DNA of 15,084 bases, from NCBI GenBank assembly GCA_947503365.1, contig CANNDT010000107.1, forward strand, positions 1 to 15,084, given 5' to 3'. The notes beneath the pieces are model-generated. The model did no database searches and was not told where the DNA came from. It saw only the letters and a list, made by a program, of their open reading frames with translations. Positions within the stretch are counted from its first letter, which is position 1; each line of letters opens with the position of its first letter. Source of the DNA: CANNDT01 sp945876205. GTDB taxonomy: Bacteria > Acidobacteriota > Vicinamibacteria > Vicinamibacterales > UBA2999. Position numbers and translations under genes: made by a program. This document shows, one piece after another, positions 6,581 to 12,582 of the stretch.

Positions 6581-7555
6581 TTACTGCGACTCGTTACAGA
6601 AGGGGCACTTCACAGTGCGAGCGGGGAGCGGCTTGCGGCAGTGCCAGCAGAAGCGGGCCGTCGGCGTTTCTCTCGCCCGGAGGCGCGCCTGGATGTCTGA
6701 CGCCTGTTCGGCTGCAATCGGCACGACGGCGGTCGTCCTTGCGGCCTTACGCGGCGCCGGCTCGCGCGCCCCCAGCACGGCGTCGAGCAGCTCCGACGCA
6801 CGCTGGTACCGGGCATTGGGGTCGGCGGAGAGCGACTTCATGACGATGTCGCTGATCGCCCTCGGGATCTTGCTGTTCTTGAGCCGCGGCGAGGTCACGA
6901 GCTCGCCCCGCATCAGCCGCTCGATATCCGCCGGAGCCGGCGTGTCGTACGGGAGCGAGCCGGTCATCATCTGGTACATCGTCACGCCAACCGAGTAGAC
7001 GTCGCTGGCGAACACCGCCTTGCCGTGAAACTGCTCGGGCGCCATGTAGGGCGGGCTGCCGATCACCGTCGTGCCGTGGGCCGCAATCTCGAGAAACCGC
7101 GACGTCCCGAAGTCGGTGACCTTGAGCATGTTGTTCTCGGTCACCAGCATGTTGCCGGGCCGGAGGTCACGGTGCAGGATGCCGGCGCTGTGCGCGTGAT
7201 CCACCGCGTTGCAGATCTGGCAGGTGAAATCGAGCGCGCGCGTCACGTCGAGCGCGCCTTCGCGCATGATGATGTGCTCGAGCGTTTCCCCGGTCACGTA
7301 CTCCATCACGATGAAGAACACGTCGTCCTGCCGCTCGGCGGTGAGGACCGTGACGATGTTGGGATGGCTCATCGAGGCGAGAAGCCGCGGCTCCTTCACC
7401 ATCTCGCTGAAGTCGAGATTCTGCTTGTGGGGGACCTTGAGGGCGACTTTCTTGTCGATCCAGGTGTCTTCGGCCAGGTAGACGCTGCCGAAGCCGCCGC
7501 TGCCGAGCGGCGAGACTATGCGGTACTTGCCGATCGTCTGGCCGCGAAAGAACAC
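6581..7555 (-). CDS. cytosolic Ser/Thr protein kinase with C-terminal zinc ribbon
   Basis: Hanks-type kinase, 324 residues, no membrane span. Kinase landmarks: glycine loop GSGGFG (18-23), ATP lysine K40 in VALKV, helix-C glutamate E55, catalytic loop HRDLRPGN (128-135; D130, N135), DFG 148-150, and SPPYMAPE (167-174) closing the activation loop. The catalytic-loop lysine usual in Ser/Thr kinases (HRDLKPxN) is arginine R132, which also occurs in active tyrosine kinases. A linker (about 265-300) leads to a CxxC-x10-CxxC zinc ribbon, C303, C306, C317, C320, at the very end; this is probably a binding module. Family knowledge predicts autophosphorylation in the loop around T162/T163. Start is GTG 7555, preceded directly by a -10-like TATAAT and no ribosome site, suggesting a leaderless message. 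Substrates cannot be told from context. Confidence 0.92.
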   Translation of the reverse strand: MFFRGQTIGKYRIVSPLGSGGFGSVYLAEDTWIDKKVALKVPHKQNLDFSEMVKEPRLLASMSHPNIVTVLTAERQDDVFFIVMEYVTGETLEHIIMREGALDVTRALDFTCQICNAVDHAHSAGILHRDLRPGNMLVTENNMLKVTDFGTSRFLEIAAHGTTVIGSPPYMAPEQFHGKAVFASDVYSVGVTMYQMMTGSLPYDTPAPADIERLMRGELVTSPRLKNSKIPRAISDIVMKSLSADPNARYQRASELLDAVLGAREPAPRKAARTTAVVPIAAEQASDIQARLRARETPTARFCWHCRKPLPARTVKCPFCNESQ

Positions 7556-7561
7556 GAGCGG

Positions 7562-7591
7562 ATTATACAGGTGCGATCGATACGCTGTCGC
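7562..7591 (-). promoter_or_regulatory. candidate promoter for the kinase gene, inside the end of the MOSC gene
   Basis: Minus strand: GCGACA (7591-7586; 4 of 6 match to TTGACA), 18-nt spacer, then a perfect TATAAT (7567-7562). The expected transcript start falls at or next to the GTG of the kinase at 7555, which has no ribosome site. The TATAAT overlaps the TAA stop codon of the MOSC gene (7565-7563). Confidence 0.45.
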
Positions 7592-8030
7592 CGGTCGCGA
7601 TGCGACCTTCGTGCAACACCTTCGCGTAGACGCGGCTCCACCCCGGATGTGCCTTCTGCGAGATGCGCGTGGAGTCGCCGTCCGCGAACGAGCCGGCGAT
7701 CTTTCTGCAGGGACTCGCGTAGGCCGTGAGCTCGAGCTCCACCTCGCCGACCTGCACGCGCGCGCCGGGGACCATCAGCGACCAGTCGACGCCGGAGAGC
7801 GTCACGTTCTCGCCGATGGTGCCCGGCGCGATCGGATGACCCTCGTCCTGCAGCCGTTCCATCAGGTCGAGAGAGTAGAGCGCCACCGCCCGGTTGGGGC
7901 CACCGTGGTAGCGCAGGTCGCGCTGCCGGTCGCCCTCGACGCCGTTGGCGTCCACCCACGCGGAGCTCCGGGGCTGTTTCGGGACGCCGCCATCCGACAC
8001 ATTGATCGAGCTCACCGTCGCGTCGGCCAT
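7563..8030 (-). CDS. MOSC-domain protein
   Basis: MOSC domains bind the molybdenum cofactor or act in sulfur transfer and detoxification of N-hydroxylated compounds (YiiM and mARC relatives). The 155-residue protein is essentially one MOSC domain: DANGVEGDRQRDLRYHGGPNRAV (about 28-50), PGTIGENVTLSG (69-80), GARVQVGEVELELT and the conserved cysteine C108 in ASPCRKI, where the cofactor or sulfur would be carried; the end GWSRVYAKVLHEGRIATGDSV is typical. The ATG at 8030 is chosen over an in-frame start at 8096, because the extra 22 residues would read through the REP-like hairpin and are unlike the family. No ribosome site precedes 8030. It is divergent from rsmE and lies upstream of the kinase. 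No molybdenum cofactor genes are nearby, so the substrate is unknown. Confidence 0.88.
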   Translation of the reverse strand: MADATVSSINVSDGGVPKQPRSSAWVDANGVEGDRQRDLRYHGGPNRAVALYSLDLMERLQDEGHPIAPGTIGENVTLSGVDWSLMVPGARVQVGEVELELTAYASPCRKIAGSFADGDSTRISQKAHPGWSRVYAKVLHEGRIATGDSVSIAPV

Positions 8031-8048
8031 GTAATCAAAAGGATAGCT

Positions 8049-8124
8049 CGCGTGGCCTGAAGGCCACGCGCTACAGGTTGATGGACAACCCCTCACCTGT
8101 AGCGCGCATCCTTCAGGGTGCGCG
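8049..8124. repeat. two REP-like hairpins facing each other (BIME-like doublet)
   Basis: Two 30-bp units in inverted orientation, one on the minus strand (8078 to 8049) and one on the plus strand (8095 to 8124), 16 nt apart. Each has the foot ACCTGTAGCGCG (so a GTAG tetranucleotide at the 5' side of the stem), a 10-bp stem and the tip CCTTCAGG. They differ at six positions, all in paired stem sites: TGG/CCA in one, CAT/GTG in the other, which keeps pairing (one G-T wobble). A GTAG foot plus hairpin in inverted pairs is the hallmark of REP elements mobilised by RAYT (TnpA-REP) proteins. No RAYT gene is in the window. It occupies the whole MOSC/rsmE divergent region and so both 5' leaders. Confidence 0.7.
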
Positions 8125-8131
8125 TCAAACT

Positions 8132-8890
8132 ATGATCGACGCCGTGAATCCTCGCTTTTATGCGCCTGGCGCCCAGTCGGGCGGAGTCATCGCGCTCCCC
8201 GACGAAGAAGGGCAGCACCTGACCCGCGTGCTGCGGCTCAAGGCCGGCGCCGCGATTCGCGTCTTCGACGGCCGCGGCCACGAATTCGACGCCTTGGTGG
8301 AGAAGGCGGGGAAGAGTGAGGTGCTCGTTGCCGTGGGCGCACCCCGTGCCGCCGCCACCGAGCCTCGCATTGCGATCACGCTGGCCCAGGCGGTCCTCAA
8401 GGGCGACAAGATGGACGAGGTCGTCCGCGACGCAGTGATGATGGGGGTCGCAGCCATTCAGCCGATCGTGACCGCGCGCACCGAAGTGAGCCTCGTGACG
8501 CTTCAACGGGGGAATCGGCGAGAGAAGTGGCAGCGCATCGCCGTGTCGTCGGCCAAGCAGTGCGGAAGGGCCGTGGTGCCGGACGTGCGCGAGCCCATCG
8601 CCTTTGACGCCGTTCCCTCCGCGCTGAGGGGTCTGACCCTGCCCGACCCTGGCCTGATGTTCGTCGAGCCGGCCGCTTCATCCGATGCCGCCTCGCTCGC
8701 CGAGCTGAACGCATCCGCTCCCCGGGAAGCCACCGTCGTGATTGGTCCGGAAGGAGGGTGGACGCCAGAGGAGGTGACGCAAGGCGCCACGGCGTGCCGG
8801 CTGGTGACGCTCCGGTCGCCCACGCTCAGGGCCGATGCGATGGCCCTGGTGGCGGTCACCGCGCTGTTCGCGGCGTGGGAAGAGCTCTGA
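8132..8890 (+). CDS. rsmE: 16S rRNA (uracil-1498-N3)-methyltransferase
   Basis: SAM-dependent SPOUT methylase that modifies U1498 of 16S rRNA in the assembled 30S subunit. With the ATG at 8132 it has 252 residues, close to the family's usual 240-250. Visible features: N-terminal RFYAPG and the PUA-like segment GQHLTRVLRLKAGA (27-40), AQAVLKGDKMDEVVRDAVMMGVAAIQPI (85-112), the EQSGR-like element KQCGRAVVPDV (142-152), and the knot motifs VIGPEGGWTPEE (203-214) and LRSPTLRADAMALVAVTAL (227-245). GTG 8144 is an alternative start that matches the usual N-terminus more closely; a longer frame from 8078 would run through the REP hairpin. The only SD-like bases (AGGG 8115-8118) lie in that hairpin. 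It converges on prmA with 5 nt between the stops. Confidence 0.93.
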   Translation: MIDAVNPRFYAPGAQSGGVIALPDEEGQHLTRVLRLKAGAAIRVFDGRGHEFDALVEKAGKSEVLVAVGAPRAAATEPRIAITLAQAVLKGDKMDEVVRDAVMMGVAAIQPIVTARTEVSLVTLQRGNRREKWQRIAVSSAKQCGRAVVPDVREPIAFDAVPSALRGLTLPDPGLMFVEPAASSDAASLAELNASAPREATVVIGPEGGWTPEEVTQGATACRLVTLRSPTLRADAMALVAVTALFAAWEEL

Positions 8891-8895
8891 AGGTG

Positions 8896-9702
8896 CTAGT
8901 GCCGCTGCAGGGTGACGCAGACCCATTCTTCTTCCTGGGTGCGGGCGCGCGTCGCGAACGTGGAGAAGGCGGCGAGCACCTCCGGCTCCTCGTGCTGCAT
9001 GAAGCCGCTCAGGATCAACTGTCCCGAGTGTCCGGCGAACTCCTGCAGCCGGCCGGCGGTGTGAATCAGCAGCCCCCCGGTGAGGTTGGCGAATACCACG
9101 TCGAAGCGGTCGTCGGGCAGGGTGCGGAGATCGGCGAGCCGTATTTCCACGGCCACCGCCGCATTCAGGGCGACGTTTTCGCGCGCCGCCTGCACGGCAT
9201 CGGGGTCGTCGTCGATTCCCAACGCGTAGGTGGCGCCGAAGACGCCTGCCGCAATCGCCAGCACGCCTGACCCAGTACCCACATCCAGCACACGCGCGCC
9301 CGCCAGGTCGACCCGCTGCAACGCCGCGAGGCATAGCCGGGTCGTCGCGTGATGCCCGGTGCCAAACCCCATCGACGGCGTGATGACGATCACTTCTGGG
9401 ACGTCCCACGGCGGCGCGACGATGAGCTTTCCCACGCGGATCGCCTGGAGGCTCGCCTGCGACCGGGCGGCCCAGTCTTGGTCGGCAACGTCGAGCGTCG
9501 TGATGGAGCCGTCGGGAAAGTCTGACGCCAGCGCCGCTGCGGCCTGGTCGCGTTCGTCGGGTGTTTGGAAGAAAACGCGCCAGGTGGTTGGCGCCACTTC
9601 CTCGATCGCGGCGATCTGGTAGTCGGAAATAGCGGCCTGGAGCAGTTCGTCGGAGGCTGGATCGTTGAAGGAAACTTCGAGCGCCGGCCAGGTGCGCGCC
9701 AC
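8896..9702 (-). CDS. prmA: ribosomal protein L11 methyltransferase
   Basis: SAM-dependent enzyme that trimethylates lysines and the N-terminus of ribosomal protein L11. 268 residues when read from GTG 9702, which lies 1 nt after the dnaJ TAG; longer in-frame starts would sit inside dnaJ and add sequence unlike the family. The N-terminal L11-binding domain (TWPALEVSFNDPASDELLQAAI onward) is followed by the linker and the methylase core: PSMGFGTGHHATTRLCLAAL (family signature, ATP-grasp-unrelated), motif I VLDVGTGSGVLAIAAGVFGA, post-I acidic residues GIDDDPDAVQAARENVALN, and FDVVFANLTGGLL. Slightly shorter than the 293 residues of E. coli PrmA, which is usual outside Gammaproteobacteria. It is the last gene of hrcA-grpE-dnaJ-prmA. 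Confidence 0.93.
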   Translation of the reverse strand: MARTWPALEVSFNDPASDELLQAAISDYQIAAIEEVAPTTWRVFFQTPDERDQAAAALASDFPDGSITTLDVADQDWAARSQASLQAIRVGKLIVAPPWDVPEVIVITPSMGFGTGHHATTRLCLAALQRVDLAGARVLDVGTGSGVLAIAAGVFGATYALGIDDDPDAVQAARENVALNAAVAVEIRLADLRTLPDDRFDVVFANLTGGLLIHTAGRLQEFAGHSGQLILSGFMQHEEPEVLAAFSTFATRARTQEEEWVCVTLQRH

Positions 9703-9703
9703 G

Positions 9704-10852
9704 CTAGCCGAAGATGTCCTTGACGCGATCGAAGATGCCTTTGTCGTCGCCGACATCGGTCACCGGAGTCGGCGCGAATTTCTCCTTCGGCAGGGATTCG
9801 GCGAGCTGCTCGAGCAGCTTCTTCTGATCCTTCGACAGCTTCTTCGGCGTCACGACCTTCACGGTGACCAGCAGGTCGCCGCGTCCCCGCGCGCTCACGT
9901 CGGGCATGCCGCGTCCACGGAGCCGGAACGTCTCGCCGCTCTGCGTCCCTTCGGGGATGGAGAAGCCTTCCTCGCCTTCGAGCGTCGGGATCGTGATCTC
10001 GCCCCCGAGCGCGATGGTCGTGAAGTTCAGCGGCACCTCGCAGAAGAGGTCGTTGCCATCACGCTGGAAGAACTCGTGCTCCTGGACGTGGATGACGACG
10101 TAGAGGTCCCCGGCGGGACCGCCCGACGTCCCAGCTTCGCCCTCGCCGCTGACACGTAGCTGCTGGCCAGTGGCGATGCCAGGCGGAATGCGGACGCTGA
10201 TCTTCTTTTCCTTCCGAACGCGGCCGGCGCCTCGGCAGTTCGTGCACGGCGTCGCGATGATCGAGCCCGTTCCGCGGCAGGTCGAGCAGGTGCGGGCCAT
10301 CATGAACGGCCCCTTCTGGAAACGCACCTGGCCTCGTCCCTGGCATTGCGCGCAGGTCGTCGCCTTCGTTCCCGGGGCGGCGCCGGTGCCGGTGCAGGTC
10401 TCGCAGGTTTCCTGTCGCGGGATCTGGATGCTCGTCTCGGTGCCGTGGGCCGATTCGTCGAACGAGATCTCGAGGTCGTAGCGCAGGTCGCTCCCGCGCT
10501 GCGGTCCGCCGCGCCGGCGGCCACCGCTCCCACCGAAGATGTCGCCGAAGCCGAAGATATCGCCGAGGCCGCCGAGCACGTCTTCAAAGCCGGTAAAGAC
10601 GGTGGGATCGAAGCCGGTGGCCGCGCCGCCCAGGCCGGCGTGCCCGAAGCGGTCGTACATGTGCCGCTTGTCGACGTCGGCGAGGATGGCGTACGCCTCG
10701 GCCGCTTCCTTGAAACGATCTTCCGCGCTCTTGTCGCCTGGATTCTTGTCCGGATGGTGCTTGATGGCGAGCTTGCGGTAGGCGCTCTTGATCTCGATCT
10801 CGGTTGCCGTTTTCGTGACTCCGAGTACCTCGTAGTAATCGCGCTTGCTCAC
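9704..10852 (-). CDS. dnaJ: chaperone DnaJ (Hsp40)
   Basis: Co-chaperone that delivers unfolded clients to DnaK and stimulates its ATPase. 382 residues, class I architecture complete: J domain 1-70 with HPD at 33-35; Gly/Phe-rich linker 71-118 (including GLGDIFGFGDIFGG); four CxxCxGxG zinc motifs at about 150-157, 167-174, 189-196 and 203-210; two C-terminal substrate-binding domains; and a last segment KGIFDRVKDIFG. Translation starts at GTG 10852, and GTGA forms a 4-nt overlap with the grpE stop, so the two are translationally coupled. prmA follows 1 nt after its stop. dnaK, the obligatory partner, is not in the cluster. Confidence 0.97.
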   Translation of the reverse strand: MSKRDYYEVLGVTKTATEIEIKSAYRKLAIKHHPDKNPGDKSAEDRFKEAAEAYAILADVDKRHMYDRFGHAGLGGAATGFDPTVFTGFEDVLGGLGDIFGFGDIFGGSGGRRRGGPQRGSDLRYDLEISFDESAHGTETSIQIPRQETCETCTGTGAAPGTKATTCAQCQGRGQVRFQKGPFMMARTCSTCRGTGSIIATPCTNCRGAGRVRKEKKISVRIPPGIATGQQLRVSGEGEAGTSGGPAGDLYVVIHVQEHEFFQRDGNDLFCEVPLNFTTIALGGEITIPTLEGEEGFSIPEGTQSGETFRLRGRGMPDVSARGRGDLLVTVKVVTPKKLSKDQKKLLEQLAESLPKEKFAPTPVTDVGDDKGIFDRVKDIFG

Positions 10853-11361
10853 GCCTTTGCCACCTTGACCATGGAGGGGCGGAGCAGCCGCTCGCCAAGC
10901 ATGTATCCGCGCCGCAGCTCCTGCATCACTTCGCCTTCGCGATGGTCGCCACTGACTTCGTGGACGACTGACTGATGGAAGCGGGGATCGAAATCGGTGC
11001 CGACCGCGTCGATCGCCTTCACACCGCGCTTCTTCAGCAGGTCGGCCATCTGCCGGTGAATCAGCTCGACGCCCTTCCGGTACGCGCTGGCATCGTCGCC
11101 GGCAGGCGCCGAGAGTGCGAGCTCGAGGTTATCCATGATCGGGAGCAGGTCTTCGAGCGCGTCGGCCATGGCGTTATCCGCCTGGTCGCGACGTTCCCGG
11201 TCGATCCGCTTCCGGTAGTTGTCGAACTCGGCCGCCGTACGGAGCAGGCGGTCCTGGAGGGCGTTCTTCTCGAGACGCAGCGTCTCCGAGGGGTCGGGGT
11301 CGGTCGATTCGGGAGCCGTAGCGGGGTCGCGCTCCTCGTCTTGATCAAACTGATCGTTCAT
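10849..11361 (-). CDS. grpE: nucleotide exchange factor GrpE
   Basis: Releases ADP from DnaK, completing the DnaK-DnaJ cycle, and acts as a dimer and thermosensor. 170 residues: an acidic, disordered N-terminus (about 1-28, rich in D/E/P), a long helix LRLEKNALQDRLLRTAAEFDNYRKRIDRERRD with the family's AEFDNYRKR motif, a helical bundle region (ALEDLLPIMDNLELAL), and the C-terminal beta domain with GVKAIDAVGTDFDPRFHQSV and GYMLGERLLRPSMVKVAKA. The ATG is 6 nt after the hrcA stop; its AGGA ribosome site (11369-11366) overlaps the hrcA TAG, which ties the two together in translation. Confidence 0.96.
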   Translation of the reverse strand: MNDQFDQDEERDPATAPESTDPDPSETLRLEKNALQDRLLRTAAEFDNYRKRIDRERRDQADNAMADALEDLLPIMDNLELALSAPAGDDASAYRKGVELIHRQMADLLKKRGVKAIDAVGTDFDPRFHQSVVHEVSGDHREGEVMQELRRGYMLGERLLRPSMVKVAKA

Positions 11362-11367
11362 CTAATC

Positions 11368-12417
11368 CTAATTTGCGTCGCGAAGTACGCGAGACACGGC
11401 CTGGGTAGTTCCGTCCACCAGCGTGATGGCCCGCGAGTAGTGCATACGCGTCGGGCCGATGACACCGACCGTCCGAATGGTGCTGCCGTCGATAACCGTG
11501 GAAGCAATCAGGCTGAAGGGCCGCAAGCCCGGAGCGGCATGCTCCGCGCCGATGACGATGGTCAGCCCGGGACCGTCGATGTACTGGTTCAGTAAGTGAA
11601 CCATGCGCTCCTTTTCCTCCATCATTTCGAGCAGCGCCCGGAGCGTTGCCATCGAGATGCTGTCCTGCGCGGGAGACGCGAGGAGCGACGCCGCGCCCTC
11701 GACGTGGAATGCGTGTTCGCGCGGCAGCTCCTCGAGGGTCGATTGCGCCAGCCGCAGCGCACGCGTCAAGAGCTGATCGTACAACGTCCGCTCCTGCTCG
11801 AGGCGGGCGGTGACGGCCTCGCGCACGTCGAGCAGCGGCAGGCCGGCGAACTCGGTGTTGAGGTAGCTGGCGGCTTGTGCAAGCTCATCGGTCCGAACGT
11901 CCTCGCCGGCATCCACGACCTTCTGCGTGATCTGGTTGCCCTGCGAGACCACCACGACGAGCACGCGACCGGCGCCAATCGGCACGAACTCAATGCGTTG
12001 CAGGACGGCGCCGGGGGTGCCCGCGAGCGCGAAGCCGACGTGGCGAGCGGCCTTCGAGACCAGGTGCGAGACGCTGGCGAGCAGGTCGTCCATCAGGGGG
12101 GAACGGCCCGCCTGCTGACGGATCTGGCTTTCGACGTTGGCGGCCGGACGCGTGGGCTTGCGGCTTTCGAGTAGAAGGTCCACGAACACCCGGTATCCGC
12201 GGTCGGTGGGGACGCGTCCTGCCGAGGTGTGCGGCTGGTGCACATATCCCGCGTCCTCGAGCTGCGAGAGGACGTTGCGGATCGTGGCCGACGACACGCC
12301 GAGGCCGCTGCCGCGGGCGAGCGTCTGGGACGACACCGGCTCGCCGGTTTCGATGTACTCGTGCACCAGGGCAGCCAGAAGACGCCGCGGCCGATCGGTT
12401 AGTTCGAAGGAACCCAT
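11368..12417 (-). CDS. hrcA: heat-inducible transcription repressor HrcA
   Basis: Repressor that normally binds the CIRCE palindrome (TTAGCACTC-N9-GAGTGCTAA) to control groE and dnaK operons, with GroEL helping it fold. 349 residues, the family's usual length. N-terminal winged helix-turn-helix: LTDRPRRLLAALVHEYIETGEPVSSQTLA (6-34), GVSSATIRNVLSQLEDAGYVHQPHTSAGRVPTDRGYRVFVD (40-80). A GAF-like dimerisation and inserted domain follow, with the typical late segment GLRPFSLIASTVIDGSTIRTVGVIGPTRMHYSRAITLVD. It heads the hrcA-grpE-dnaJ-prmA operon. Its own upstream region has a -10 box but no CIRCE and no ribosome site. Confidence 0.96.
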   Translation of the reverse strand: MGSFELTDRPRRLLAALVHEYIETGEPVSSQTLARGSGLGVSSATIRNVLSQLEDAGYVHQPHTSAGRVPTDRGYRVFVDLLLESRKPTRPAANVESQIRQQAGRSPLMDDLLASVSHLVSKAARHVGFALAGTPGAVLQRIEFVPIGAGRVLVVVVSQGNQITQKVVDAGEDVRTDELAQAASYLNTEFAGLPLLDVREAVTARLEQERTLYDQLLTRALRLAQSTLEELPREHAFHVEGAASLLASPAQDSISMATLRALLEMMEEKERMVHLLNQYIDGPGLTIVIGAEHAAPGLRPFSLIASTVIDGSTIRTVGVIGPTRMHYSRAITLVDGTTQAVSRVLRDAN

Positions 12418-12446
12418 TGCAGTTAATAAAGTTAGAGCTGTTATCG

Positions 12447-12481
12447 ATTATAGCGCAGGCCCCCTGCCGGCCAGGGCCGGC
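12447..12481 (-). promoter_or_regulatory. hrcA promoter candidate with overlapping palindrome
   Basis: A perfect minus-strand TATAAT (12452-12447) would give a transcript start near 12440 and a short AT-rich leader to hrcA at 12417. The -35 position (about 12470-12475) has no TTGACA match; instead it lies within a perfect 7-bp inverted repeat GCCGGCC-AG-GGCCGGC (12466-12481). This could be an operator or an alternative sigma determinant. No CIRCE-like palindrome was found between 12418 and 12582. Confidence 0.45.
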
Positions 12482-12571
12482 TGTTCAGGCGCAGAACGTG
12501 CACTCCTCGCGCGCAACAACCCCGTTTCGTGTCAATTCGTGAAGTTTCTACCCGCGGCCTCCCCGCGCGAT

Positions 12572-12577
12572 GAGGGA
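12572..12577 (+). promoter_or_regulatory. ribosome binding site for the surface protein gene
   Basis: GAGGGA lies 5 nt before the ATG at 12583 and fixes that start, which is followed immediately by a classic signal peptide. An ATG at 12570 is out of frame. Confidence 0.6.
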
Positions 12578-12582
12578 TCACG

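Noticed and set aside
8031..8096. Longer MOSC reading frame starting at 8096, and longer rsmE frame starting at 8078
   Set aside because: Both extensions read through the REP-like hairpins and give sequence unlike the families' N-termini; the ATGs at 8030 and 8132 fit better.
9703..9756. N-terminal extension of prmA to 9756
   Set aside because: It would lie inside dnaJ and adds a Ser/Ala/Thr-rich stretch unlike PrmA; GTG 9702 immediately after the dnaJ stop gives the usual N-terminus.
12530..12535. TTGACA on the minus strand upstream of hrcA
   Set aside because: It is about 77 nt from the only good -10 box, and nothing TATAAT-like lies at the proper distance.
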